From: Mycolicibacterium grossiae
GTDB taxonomy: Bacteria > Actinomycetota > Actinomycetes > Mycobacteriales > Mycobacteriaceae
Direction: 5' to 3'
Length of the DNA: 64,000 nt
Assembly: GCF_008329645.1 (NCBI RefSeq)
Contig: NZ_CP043474.1
Coordinates: 5,332,001 to 5,396,000, forward strand
The notes under the pieces are model-generated. The model saw only the letters and a list, made by a program, of their open reading frames with translations, was not told the DNA's origin and ran no database searches. The position numbers and the translations under genes were made by a program. Each line of letters begins with the position of its first letter. Within the stretch, counting starts at the first letter, position 1. Shown in pieces: positions 17,891 to 26,327 of the stretch.

Positions 17891-17984
17891 CACCGCATTG
17901 TGCACGCCGCGCGGGCCCGCATTCAGGCCGTCGCGGCGGCGGGGTCGCCCCCGCCCGCAGGGTCGTCGCCGTTACGGTGGCGGG

Positions 17985-18410
17985 ATGTCTTGCGTGTTCT
18001 GCGCCATCGTCGACGGCTCCGCGCCCGCGATCACCATCCACGAGGACGACGACTATCTGGCCTTCCTCGACATCCGGCCGATCGTGCGCGGGCACACGCT
18101 GGTGATCCCCAAGCGGCACACCGTCGACCTGACCGACACGCCGCCGGACACGCTGGCCGACATGGTCCGCATCGGGCAGCGCATCGGCCGCGCCGCACGG
18201 GTGTCGGAGTTGCGCGCCGACGGCAACAACATCGCGATCAACGACGGAAAGGCGGCCTTCCAGACCGTCTTCCACGTCCATCTGCACGTCGCGCCGCGCC
18301 ACGCCGGTGACAAGCTGACATTCGCCAAGGGCCTGGTGGTCCGCCGCGACCCGGACCGCGAGGAAACCGGGCGGATGCTGCGCGACGCGCTGGCCGGCCT
18401 CGACGCCTAG
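17985..18410 (+). CDS. HIT-family nucleotide hydrolase (Rv1262c-like)
   Basis: A 141-aa histidine-triad protein. The triad HVHLHVAP lies near residues 96-103, and the N-terminal CVFC (3-6) is typical of zinc-containing Hint/HIT proteins. These hydrolyse AMP or phosphoramidate-linked nucleotides. A TACGGT hexamer ends 6 nt before the ATG, so the message is probably leaderless. Its stop TAG interlocks with the stop of the convergent cupin gene in the tetranucleotide CTAG (18407-18410). Confidence 0.9.
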   Translation: MSCVFCAIVDGSAPAITIHEDDDYLAFLDIRPIVRGHTLVIPKRHTVDLTDTPPDTLADMVRIGQRIGRAARVSELRADGNNIAINDGKAAFQTVFHVHLHVAPRHAGDKLTFAKGLVVRRDPDREETGRMLRDALAGLDA

Positions 18411-18856
18411 AGCGGCAGCGGGGCGTTCGCGGAGTCGAGGTGCTCGACGGTGGTGAACACCAGCTCGGTGTCGCCGGCGTTCTCGATGTCGTGCAGGAGG
18501 AATTCGCCTGCGCCGAAGGCGAAGTGGCGGGTCTCCCCCGCTTCGTAGCTCACCTCGCGGGTGGTGCCGTCGGCGGTGTGCTGGCGGCTGCGGCCCGCCA
18601 CCACGGCGGTCCAGAAGTAGTCGAGGACGTGCCGGTGGGCGTGGAAGCGGGCACCGGGCGCCAGCCGGATCTCCCATACCCGCACCCGGGAGTTCTCGCT
18701 GAGCAGCCGGGATCCGACGTGCCCGTCGTGGGCGTGGGCGTCGAACTCGGCCCGCAGCGCGTCGCTCCAGCCGTCGAAGTCGGTGCCGACGAGGGTGCCG
18801 GCCAGCGGCGCGTCGGTGAGGTGCCCGCCGGTGCGGTGGTCCTGCGTGCTGGTCAT
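18407..18856 (-). CDS. Cupin-domain protein, last gene of a catabolic operon
   Basis: A 149-aa single-domain cupin with a metal-type His cluster in FHAHRHVLDYFW (about 85-96) and a second motif near HDIENAGD. It may be a small dioxygenase, isomerase or accessory binding protein. A good Shine-Dalgarno (AGGAG, 5 nt spacing) precedes the ATG. It follows the FAD hydroxylase by 8 nt and is the last of seven co-directional genes (24514 down to 18407), so it likely acts on the same pathway. The exact reaction cannot be read. Confidence 0.75.
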   Translation of the reverse strand: MTSTQDHRTGGHLTDAPLAGTLVGTDFDGWSDALRAEFDAHAHDGHVGSRLLSENSRVRVWEIRLAPGARFHAHRHVLDYFWTAVVAGRSRQHTADGTTREVSYEAGETRHFAFGAGEFLLHDIENAGDTELVFTTVEHLDSANAPLPL

Positions 18857-18864
18857 GTCGTCTC

Positions 18865-20076
18865 CTATCGTCCGGGCCCGTACAGGCCGAATCGGTTGTC
18901 GGGGTCGCCCGGCACCCACGTGCAGTCCACCTGCGAGCGGGTGCCCATCTCCTTGACGCGCTGCAGCAGGCGCTGCCCGAGTTCGAGTTGGGCGGGTTCC
19001 CACTTGGCCAGCGCCTCGGCGACGTCGCTGCTGTCGCTCAGCGCGTCGAACAGCGCCCACGCGTTGGCGGCGGCCTTCGCCGTACCCGCGGCGGCGTGCG
19101 GCCTGGCCGCGCTGGCGGCGTCGCCCAGCAGCGCCACCCGACCGCTTGCCATGCGCCGGGCGCCGACGTCGTAGACGGCCTGCAGGTAGGGCTGCTCGGT
19201 GCGCAGGACCACCTCGGCCGCGGCCGGGGCGAGCAGACTCGTTGCGGCGCGGCGCATCTCGTCGACGAAGCGGTCCTGCACCTGCCCGGGGTGCAGGGAA
19301 ACCGTGGCGGGGAAGCCGCGCTTGTCGGTCATCAGTTCGTCGAGCAGGTGACCCTGCGGGACGTTGCGGTACCAGACGTAGTTGAGCAGGCGCTCCCCGA
19401 CGGCGAGCCCACCGTCGCCGGACGGGATCGGGTAGACGTTGATGTGGGTGTGCGGTCCGACGCTGTAGGTGATGGCGTCGTGCAGCAGCTCGAAGGTCTC
19501 CGGATCGACCTCGCGTTCCGGCACGGTGCCCCGCCAGCCCACGTAGCCGGAGTACTCGACGGGGGTGTCCGGCGAGATGCGACGCCGGCTGGCCGAGGAG
19601 ATGCCGTCGGCGAACACCACCAGGTCGGCGCGTTCCCGACGGCCGGAGGTGAAGCGCACCTCGACGCCGTCGGCGTCCTCGTCGAATCCGGCCGCGTACT
19701 CGCCGAGATGGTAGCCATCCCTGCCGAAGTCGGCGAGCAGCGCCCGGTAGAACGTGCCCCAGGAGGTGTAGCTCCACGGCGCGTCCTCGCGGTGCACCAC
19801 GCGGTTCTCGCGGTCGAGGTACTGCACGTACCGCGTCGAGGTGCTGACCTGTTCGGGGTGCTGGTCGCTGCACTCGACGAACCAGCGCAGCGTGTCCGGC
19901 TGCAGGACGATGCCCCCGCCCCGGCCGTCCAGATTGGTCGGCGTGCGTTCGAAGACGTGGACGTCGAAGCCCAGGCGGCGCAGGAGCAGCGCGGTCGTCA
20001 GACCTCCGATCGAGCCGCCGACGACGAGGGCGCGGTGCCCGCTCCAGTCGTGGCGGGTGTTCAGACGTGCGGTCAC
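18865..20076 (-). CDS. FAD-dependent aromatic hydroxylase (2,6-dihydroxypyridine hydroxylase-like)
   Basis: A 403-aa class A flavoprotein monooxygenase. The N-terminal FAD site is VVGGSIGGLTTALLLRRLG. The middle GYVGWRGTVPE and the distal GDAASAARPHAAAGTAKAA resemble pyridine-diol hydroxylases, more than the para-hydroxybenzoate type. It would insert an oxygen atom into an aromatic or heteroaromatic ring using NAD(P)H and O2. GTG 20076 has AAGGAGG at good spacing and overlaps the upstream amidohydrolase by 4 nt. It sits in an operon with an importer, an ACMSD-like enzyme and a cupin, which supports a catabolic role. The true substrate is unknown. Confidence 0.82.
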   Translation of the reverse strand: MTARLNTRHDWSGHRALVVGGSIGGLTTALLLRRLGFDVHVFERTPTNLDGRGGGIVLQPDTLRWFVECSDQHPEQVSTSTRYVQYLDRENRVVHREDAPWSYTSWGTFYRALLADFGRDGYHLGEYAAGFDEDADGVEVRFTSGRRERADLVVFADGISSASRRRISPDTPVEYSGYVGWRGTVPEREVDPETFELLHDAITYSVGPHTHINVYPIPSGDGGLAVGERLLNYVWYRNVPQGHLLDELMTDKRGFPATVSLHPGQVQDRFVDEMRRAATSLLAPAAAEVVLRTEQPYLQAVYDVGARRMASGRVALLGDAASAARPHAAAGTAKAAANAWALFDALSDSSDVAEALAKWEPAQLELGQRLLQRVKEMGTRSQVDCTWVPGDPDNRFGLYGPGR

Positions 20077-21098
20077 GGGTGTCCTCCTTGATCGAGGGCG
20101 TCGGATGCGTCGGGTGCGTCGAGGGACAGGAACCGGCGCGCACTGGCCTCCAGGGCGGTGTCGTCGATGCCGACGGCGTGCGGCAGGTCGAGCGGGTGGT
20201 CGGTGCCCATGTCGAAGGGGTGGTCGCTGCCGCACAGCAGACGTGCCGGATCGGCGTGCGTCCGCAGCAGCTCGAGCGTCGCCACGTCGTGGGTGAGGGT
20301 GTCGAACCACAGTGCGGCGAAACCCTCTCGTGGCGAACGCGTTCCGGCACTGCGGACGTCGGCGCGCTGCTCGAAGCCGTGCTGCCACCGACCGAGGAGC
20401 GCCGGCGCGCAGCCGCCGCCGTGCAGCAGGCAGATCCGCAGTCCGGGCAGTTCCTCCAGCACGCCGCCGAGGATGAGAGACGCCGCGGCGGTGGCGGTCT
20501 CGACGGGATTGCCGATCAGGTTGGCCAGGTAGTAGGACGACCACTCCGGACGCGGCAGCTGCATGGGATGCACCAGCACCGCCAGGTCGTGGTCGGCGGC
20601 GGCGCGCAGCACGTCGCGCAGCGGGTCGACGTCGAAGGACGCCGTGCCCAGCAGCGGCGGCACCGCGATGCCGCGCACCACCGAGGTACCGGCGAGTTCG
20701 GCGCACTGCTTGCGGGCGGACTCGGGATCGTGCAGGGCCACCAGGCCGAGCCCGAGGAACCGGCCGCCGCTGTCGGTGCACACCCGGGCAAGCGCCTCGT
20801 TGAAGGCGCCGACGTACTCGTCGACGCCGGCCGCCGCGCCGACGGGGAACGCGAACGGCGGCGCGGACAGCACCCGCGCGCCGAGGCCGGCGGCGTCGGT
20901 GTCGGCCAGCACGCGGGCGGGATCGCTCATCGCGGAGGTCTCGATCGACAGCGGCAGGTCACCGAGGTGCAGCTGTCCGTCGCGGCCGTTCAGCGGCGGC
21001 AGCGGCGATCCGGGCGGCAGCCCGAAGAGGTCCTCGGGTAGCCAGTGGGCGTGGACGTCGATGGGCCCGGGTCGCACCGGTGCCGCAGGCACGGTCAC
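20073..21098 (-). CDS. ACMSD-like metal-dependent amidohydrolase/decarboxylase
   Basis: A 341-aa TIM-barrel enzyme. Metal ligands are H16 and H18 (DVHAHW), H177 (LVHPMQ), H226 (LLHGGG) and D292 (GSDHPFD). Their spacing is nearly that of aminocarboxymuconate-semialdehyde decarboxylase, which decarboxylates a ring-cleavage product without a redox cofactor. Relatives also act on resorcylates and carboxyvanillate. GTG 21098 overlaps the ABC ATPase stop by 4 nt and the gene's own stop overlaps the hydroxylase start by 4 nt, so these genes are translationally coupled. Confidence 0.85.
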   Translation of the reverse strand: MTVPAAPVRPGPIDVHAHWLPEDLFGLPPGSPLPPLNGRDGQLHLGDLPLSIETSAMSDPARVLADTDAAGLGARVLSAPPFAFPVGAAAGVDEYVGAFNEALARVCTDSGGRFLGLGLVALHDPESARKQCAELAGTSVVRGIAVPPLLGTASFDVDPLRDVLRAAADHDLAVLVHPMQLPRPEWSSYYLANLIGNPVETATAAASLILGGVLEELPGLRICLLHGGGCAPALLGRWQHGFEQRADVRSAGTRSPREGFAALWFDTLTHDVATLELLRTHADPARLLCGSDHPFDMGTDHPLDLPHAVGIDDTALEASARRFLSLDAPDASDALDQGGHP

Positions 21099-21835
21099 AG
21101 CGCCGCCGCCTCGAGCGCCTCGAAGCGGGCGAGGACCTCGGCCTGCAGCACCGCCACCGCCGGGTCGGACGCCTTGCGGGGACGCGGCAGGTCGACGTCG
21201 ATGATCTCGTGGATGCGACCACCCGGCGCGAGTACCACGATGCGGTCGGACAGCTGCACGGCCTCGGTGACGTCGTGGGTCACGAACATCACCGTGCGCC
21301 GCGATTCCAGCCAGATGCGCTCGAGGTGCTCGCGCAGCGTCCGCGACGTCATCGCATCGAGGTGGCTGAACGGCTCGTCCATCAGCAGCACGTCGGGCTC
21401 GACCGCGAACGCGCGGGCGATGCCGATGCGCTGCTGCTGCCCGCCCGACAGCTGGGCGGGGAACCGGTCGGCGCAGTGCGCCAGACCCACCAGGTCGAGA
21501 TAGTGCCGTGCGCGGGCCTCCCACCCGCTGCGCTCGTGCTGCACGAAACCGAGGTTGGCGAGCACGGTCCGCCACGGCAGCAGCCGCGGATCCTGGAACA
21601 CGTACCCCACCCGGGCGTCGCGGCCGTCCGAGCGCAGCCGCACGCTGCCCGACGTGTGAGTCTCGATGCCCGACACGATGTTCAGCAGCGTCGTCTTGCC
21701 GCTGCCGGACGGACCGACCACCGAGACGAACGTCTCGCCGGAGATGGTCAGGTCGATGCCGTCGAGGACCCGCGTGCGGTGCCCGCTGCGATCGTGGAAG
21801 TCCTTGATGAGGTCGTTGATCTCGATGGAGGCCAT
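21095..21835 (-). CDS. ABC importer ATPase (SsuB/TauB-like)
   Basis: 246 aa. Walker A GPSGSGKTT (near 41-49), Q-loop FQDPRLLPW, signature LSGGQQQR, Walker B VLLMDEPFSHLD and H-loop THD are all intact. FQDPRLLPW is typical of the nitrate/sulfonate/taurine importer family. It energises the two permeases encoded just upstream. The ATG lies 17 nt after the permease stop with only a weak ribosome-binding site. Confidence 0.9.
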   Translation of the reverse strand: MASIEINDLIKDFHDRSGHRTRVLDGIDLTISGETFVSVVGPSGSGKTTLLNIVSGIETHTSGSVRLRSDGRDARVGYVFQDPRLLPWRTVLANLGFVQHERSGWEARARHYLDLVGLAHCADRFPAQLSGGQQQRIGIARAFAVEPDVLLMDEPFSHLDAMTSRTLREHLERIWLESRRTVMFVTHDVTEAVQLSDRIVVLAPGGRIHEIIDVDLPRPRKASDPAVAVLQAEVLARFEALEAAAL

Positions 21836-21852
21836 GGATTTCTCGCTTTCGA

Positions 21853-22644
21853 CTAGGAGGTGCGCCAGCGGGTGGCGAAGCGTTCGATGGGTCCGAGGAT
21901 CAGCAGGTCGGCGACGACGAGGACGACGATGAACACCAGCACCCAGGCGAAGAAGCCGTCGAGCTGATTGGCGTCGTACCAGTACCGCGACCGCCACCCC
22001 ACTCCCGAGGTGGAGCCGAACCACTCGGCGAGCAGCAGGCCGTTCCACGCGCTCATGATGGCGAAGCGCACGGCCGCCACGGTGGAACCGGCGACGGCGG
22101 GAGCGACGATGTGCCGCAACACCTTCGACCGTCCGACGCCGAAGGACCGGGCCATCAGCACCAGATCCGCCGGCACCGCGCGGGTGGCCTTCGCGATGTT
22201 CACCACCACGAAGGGCAATCCGGAGAGGAACACGGTGACCACCGGCGTCAGCCAGCCGAAGCCGAACCACATGGTGGTGAGCAGCGCCCAGATGACCGCC
22301 GGGATGGCCAGCGCAGCGGCGTTGAGGTCGGCCATGGCCAGGTCGGCCCAGCGCGACGATCCCATCCACACGCCGATCGCGGCGCCGACGACCAGTGCCA
22401 GGACGAGCCCCAGGGCGAAGCGGTTCATGCTGATCGCCAGGTTGTGCCACAGTTCGCCGATCGCGGCTTCGGCCAGCAGGCTGTCGACCGTCTCGCGCGG
22501 CGAGGGGATCCGGTTGCCGACGGCCACCGCGACCTGCCAGGCGGCGAGGATCGAGGCCAGGGCGGCGACGACCGCCAGCGCGGAGGAGGCCTGACCGCGC
22601 AGCCGGCGCCGCCAGAGGGTGGGGGTGAGTGCCTCGGTGGTCAC
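21853..22644 (-). CDS. ABC importer permease (SsuC/TauC-like), second subunit
   Basis: 263 aa with about six membrane helices and the binding-protein-dependent EAA-type loop in the segment ARSFGVGRSKVLRHIVAPA, which docks the ATPase. The GTG start has AAAGGA upstream and overlaps the previous permease stop by 4 nt. Two different permeases in one operon point to a heterodimeric channel. Confidence 0.88.
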   Translation of the reverse strand: MTTEALTPTLWRRRLRGQASSALAVVAALASILAAWQVAVAVGNRIPSPRETVDSLLAEAAIGELWHNLAISMNRFALGLVLALVVGAAIGVWMGSSRWADLAMADLNAAALAIPAVIWALLTTMWFGFGWLTPVVTVFLSGLPFVVVNIAKATRAVPADLVLMARSFGVGRSKVLRHIVAPAVAGSTVAAVRFAIMSAWNGLLLAEWFGSTSGVGWRSRYWYDANQLDGFFAWVLVFIVVLVVADLLILGPIERFATRWRTS

Positions 22645-23474
22645 GCGACGTCCTTTCGCCAGGCGAAGAAGCGGTTCTCCAGGTGGGCGAGGGCGCGTTC
22701 GATGCCGATCATCGCGACGATGAACAGCGTCGTCCACGCCAGCATGTCGGCGACCTGGAACTCCTGGTAGGCCTTGCGGATCATGAAGCCCACGCCGTCG
22801 CTGGCGCCGAACACCTCGGTGAGCGCCTCCACCTTCCACGCCATCGCGAAGCCGTAGCGGACGCCGGCGAACACGAAGGTGACGAGTGCAGGCAGGTAGA
22901 GGTGGCGCAGCACGTCGCGTCGGCGGCGTTCGAACGCGCGGCACATGTCGAGCAGCTTGCCGTCCACCGAGCGGACCCCCTCGGCGACGTTCATCGCGAT
23001 GAACGGCGTTGCCACGATGGCGGATACGACGATCGGCCCGCCGGCGCCGACGCCGAAGATGAGCAGTCCGAAGACCGCGTAGGTCAGACCGGGCATGTTG
23101 CCGAGAACGAAGAGCGGCAGTGAGAAGTAACTCGTCATGAACCGGGAGCGGCCCATGGCGAAGCCGATCACCGCACCGGCCACCATCGCGAGGGCGAAAC
23201 CGGCCGCAATCTTGCCGATGCTCGACGCGAAGTTGGTGACGGCCTCACCGGAGACGGTGATGGCGAGGACGCGGCTCGCGACGGTGAGCGGGCGCGGCAG
23301 GATCGGGTCGTTCACCCACGCGGCGACGAGCGCCCACGCGGCGAGCGCGACGACGAGCGCGGCGGCCGAGACCAGCCAGCGCAGGGCGCCCTGGCCGAGA
23401 GCGGCGCGGCGGCGCCGGGGACCGGAGTCCCGGGACGTCGGCGGTGCCCCCGGCGGGCTGATGGTCTGGGTCAC
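22641..23474 (-). CDS. ABC importer permease (SsuC/TauC-like), first subunit
   Basis: 277 aa: an Arg-rich cytoplasmic N-terminus (about 1-32), then about six membrane helices. The ATPase-docking loop is CRAFERRRRDVLRHLYLPAL. The GTG start has GAGGGAG upstream and overlaps the stop of the binding-protein gene by 4 nt. It pairs with the permease at 21853. Confidence 0.88.
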   Translation of the reverse strand: MTQTISPPGAPPTSRDSGPRRRRAALGQGALRWLVSAAALVVALAAWALVAAWVNDPILPRPLTVASRVLAITVSGEAVTNFASSIGKIAAGFALAMVAGAVIGFAMGRSRFMTSYFSLPLFVLGNMPGLTYAVFGLLIFGVGAGGPIVVSAIVATPFIAMNVAEGVRSVDGKLLDMCRAFERRRRDVLRHLYLPALVTFVFAGVRYGFAMAWKVEALTEVFGASDGVGFMIRKAYQEFQVADMLAWTTLFIVAMIGIERALAHLENRFFAWRKDVA

Positions 23475-24514
23475 GGCTGGGCTCCCTCGGTCGGCAGGAA
23501 CGTCGGATCGTCGACGCGCGAATCGATTACGCCGGTGGTGCGCATCAGGTCGAAGATGGAGCTCTCGTCGTCGGCCCAGTGCTGGTCGAACCGGACGTCG
23601 TCGACCACCCAGTCGTGGCGGGCGACGTAGTCCTTCATGAACGCGATGTCCTCGGGCGTCTCCACCGCGAAGTGCTGGGGGTAGCGCTCGATCATCTCGT
23701 CGCGGTGCCGGCGCCACTCGGCGAGGCCGCGCTCCCACAGGTCGAGGAACGCCGACACCTCGCCGGGATGGCCGTCGACCCAGTCACGCCGCGCGACGAA
23801 GACGTTGCCCATCGGTCCGTCGTGTCCGGGTGCGTCCAGTTCGGCGAACAGCTCGGCCGAGGACTTGCCGTCGTAGAGCGGACGCACGCTGCCGACCCGC
23901 AGTTCGCGCGCCGACAGGTCCGGGTAGCAGATGCAGGCGTCGATCTCGCCGCGCGCCAACAGGTTCGACAGGTTCTGGATGTCGGCGACCACCACCTCGT
24001 AGTCACCGGCGAGGTCCACGCCGTGCAACTGCCGCAGCAGCGCGCTCCAGACCAGCGTCCCCGACACCGTCGTGAAGACGCCGAGCCGCTTGCCCTTCAG
24101 GTCGGCGAGCGTCCGCGCGGAATCGCCGGCGCGCACCAGGATTCGGCTGCGCTCGGCGTTGTACCGGCCGATGATCACCGTGTCGCGCTGGGTCTGCTCC
24201 TCGAGGCCGGGCACCTCGAACGACGCGGTGGAGATGATGTCGGCGTGTCCGCCGGCGAACAGCCCGAATTCGTCCCAGGTGGCACTGGTCTCGATGCGGT
24301 AGCCGGTGTCGCGCTGCCAGGCGTCGACGATCCCGGTCTCGTTCATGTAGTCCCAGATGGGGTCGGGGGCGAAGGTGAATCTGATCTCGCCGTCCCGCGC
24401 CGCCCGCGACGACGCCGGACCACCCAGACCCGCCGCGCATCCGGTCGTCAGCGCCATGGTCGCCGCCATGGTCGCGGCCAGGGCTGCGGTCACCGCGCGC
24501 ATCGTCGGTCGCAC
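23471..24514 (-). CDS. ABC importer substrate-binding lipoprotein (NMT1/SsuA-like)
   Basis: 347 aa. A lipoprotein signal ends in ALTTGC with Cys26; Thr at -3 (Leu at -4) makes the lipobox slightly atypical. The mature protein has the two-lobed NMT1/nitrate-sulfonate binding fold (FAPDPIWDYMNETGI, later TVSGTLVWSALLRQL). GTG 24514 is well supported by AAGGAGG 6 nt upstream; ATG 24502 is the alternative. As first gene of the seven-gene operon, it captures the compound that the downstream enzymes probably degrade. Aromatic acids, heterocycles or pyrimidines would all fit this family. Confidence 0.87.
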   Translation of the reverse strand: MRPTMRAVTAALAATMAATMALTTGCAAGLGGPASSRAARDGEIRFTFAPDPIWDYMNETGIVDAWQRDTGYRIETSATWDEFGLFAGGHADIISTASFEVPGLEEQTQRDTVIIGRYNAERSRILVRAGDSARTLADLKGKRLGVFTTVSGTLVWSALLRQLHGVDLAGDYEVVVADIQNLSNLLARGEIDACICYPDLSARELRVGSVRPLYDGKSSAELFAELDAPGHDGPMGNVFVARRDWVDGHPGEVSAFLDLWERGLAEWRRHRDEMIERYPQHFAVETPEDIAFMKDYVARHDWVVDDVRFDQHWADDESSIFDLMRTTGVIDSRVDDPTFLPTEGAQP

Positions 24515-24531
24515 TGGTCGCCTCCTTCGTC

Positions 24532-24561
24532 GATGCTGTGACGGCTGTCACCGTCCGCATC
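24532..24561. promoter_or_regulatory. Candidate operator between the catabolic operon and its PucR regulator
   Basis: The 108-nt divergent region contains the perfect palindrome GTGAC-GGCT-GTCAC (24538-24551). It is flanked by GATGC (24532-24536) and GCATC (24557-24561). It lies between the ribosome-binding site of the binding-protein gene and the promoter of the regulator, a natural site for the regulator to act on both. Confidence 0.45.
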
Positions 24562-24622
24562 AGACTGCGCGACGACGACGCCGTGCGGCAATGTCTGCGG
24601 AAACACACTTATGCTCTTCGGT

Positions 24623-26308
24623 ATGTCCGACGAGACACCGGGGCCGGATCTGGAACGCTGGCTCGACGCCCTGGCCGGCATCGGCGAGGCCGTCGGGGGC
24701 GACGCGCCGGTGACCGCGCTGGTCGACCGCGTCGCGCGGACCGCCTGCGACCTGCTGGGCTACGACTTCTGCGCGGTCTTCCTCCCCGCCGATCCCCCGA
24801 CGAAGGCCCTGACGATCGTCGGCTCGCACGGGTTGTCGGCGGACTACGTGGCCAAGGTGAACGCCGAACGCCCGATCCTGCTCGACGTGCGGGGCACCGA
24901 GGAGGCGCCGACGAGCATCGCGTTCCGCACCGGCGACGTCGTCACGCTGGAGGACATCGACACCGCGCCCGGCATCGGGCCGTGGGGCGGCGTCGCCCAC
25001 GAACAGGGCTACCGCGCGCTGATCTCGGTGCCGCTGCGCCGCGCCGGCGTCGTCGTCGGCGCCCTCAACGGCTACCACGCCCGGCCACACCGCTTCGACG
25101 CCGTCGAGGTCGGCCTGGTCAGCACGCTCGCGACCCAGGTCGCGGTGGCGCTCGGCACCGCTCAGCTGCGCCTGCGGGAACGGCACACCATCGCCGAACT
25201 GCGTCGCGCGGAGGAGGTGCACGGACTGCTGACGGCCACCGCACTGCGCGGCGAGGGACTCGCCGGAGTCGCCGGCGCGCTGGCCGAGCTACTCGCCCGG
25301 CCGGTCCTCGTCGAGGACGTCTACGGCAACCCGCTCGCCGACGTCGACTGGGTCGCCGGCGTGCCCGACACGGCCGCGGACGTGACGCTCGACGGGGAGG
25401 TGGTGGCCCGCGTCCGGGTCGCCACCGAGGGCACGCTGTCCGGGCTGGACCGCCGGGCGCTCGACCACGCGTGCGTCGTCACCGCGCTGGAGCTGCTGCG
25501 GGCGCGCACGGCCGCCGAAGTGGAGCAGCGGCTGCGCGGCTCGCTGGTCGCCGACCTGCTCAGCACCGACGGTGCGGACCTGGACGCCCTGCTGCAGCGG
25601 GCCCGGCGCCTGGGCTGGGACCTCTCCGGCGCGCAGGCACTGCTCTGCGTGCGCGGCACCGCGTCGTCCACCGGCGACGCCACGAGCAGCGACCGGATGC
25701 TCGCCGGCGCCGACCGGATCGCCTCGACCGTGCGGCCGCGGCCGCTGGTCGCCACCCACCGCGGCGACCTGGTCCTGCTCGTCGCCCCGGAGACGGCGGT
25801 CGGACGCCACCGCGGCGCGCGAGAGATCGCCCGCCGGCTGCTCGACGCGCTGGCCGCCGACGGCCTCGGACCGGTGACGGCATGCGTCGCGCCGGCGACC
25901 CCTGCCGAGGAGCTGCCCGCTCTGTTCCGCACCGTGCGCGGCGCACTCGACCTGGCCGCCGACACCGGGGACACCGACCTGATCGACCTGCGCGACGTCG
26001 CGATCGACCACCTGTTGCTGCGCCTCGACGACCCGCAGCGACTCCGCGACTTCGCCCGCACCGTCCTCGGCGAAGCCATCGACTACGACCGCGCCCACGC
26101 CAGCCAGCTGCTGCGCACCGCGCGGGTGCTGCTCGACCGCGACCTGGACCGGCGCGCCGCCGCGGACGTCCTGCACCTGCACCCCAACACCGTGGCGCAA
26201 CGCATGCGCCGCCTCGAGGCGCTCACCGGCCTGCGCCTCGGCCGTCCCCGCGACCTGCTGCAGCTGCAGTCGGCGCTCACCGTCGCGCGCATCGCGGGCC
26301 TCGGCTGA
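24623..26308 (+). CDS. GAF-PucR family transcriptional regulator
   Basis: 561 aa. The N-terminal GAF domain (about 28-185) should bind a small molecule. A central region follows, and the C-terminal PucR-type helix-turn-helix (about 490-545) has AAADVLHLHPNTVAQRMRRL. Such proteins usually activate neighbouring catabolic genes. The start is set at ATG 24623 because TATGCT (24610-24615) ends 7 nt before it and would make a leaderless mRNA; ATG 24611 lies inside that hexamer. Divergent from the seven-gene operon, which is its likely target. Confidence 0.85.
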   Translation: MSDETPGPDLERWLDALAGIGEAVGGDAPVTALVDRVARTACDLLGYDFCAVFLPADPPTKALTIVGSHGLSADYVAKVNAERPILLDVRGTEEAPTSIAFRTGDVVTLEDIDTAPGIGPWGGVAHEQGYRALISVPLRRAGVVVGALNGYHARPHRFDAVEVGLVSTLATQVAVALGTAQLRLRERHTIAELRRAEEVHGLLTATALRGEGLAGVAGALAELLARPVLVEDVYGNPLADVDWVAGVPDTAADVTLDGEVVARVRVATEGTLSGLDRRALDHACVVTALELLRARTAAEVEQRLRGSLVADLLSTDGADLDALLQRARRLGWDLSGAQALLCVRGTASSTGDATSSDRMLAGADRIASTVRPRPLVATHRGDLVLLVAPETAVGRHRGAREIARRLLDALAADGLGPVTACVAPATPAEELPALFRTVRGALDLAADTGDTDLIDLRDVAIDHLLLRLDDPQRLRDFARTVLGEAIDYDRAHASQLLRTARVLLDRDLDRRAAADVLHLHPNTVAQRMRRLEALTGLRLGRPRDLLQLQSALTVARIAGLG

Positions 26309-26327
26309 GGTCGCGAATGTCACACTG

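Noticed and set aside
12909..18677. Very long minus-strand open frame (about 1900 codons) crossing five real genes
   Set aside because: Its product has no recognisable domain and runs through well-supported genes on both strands; a codon-bias shadow.
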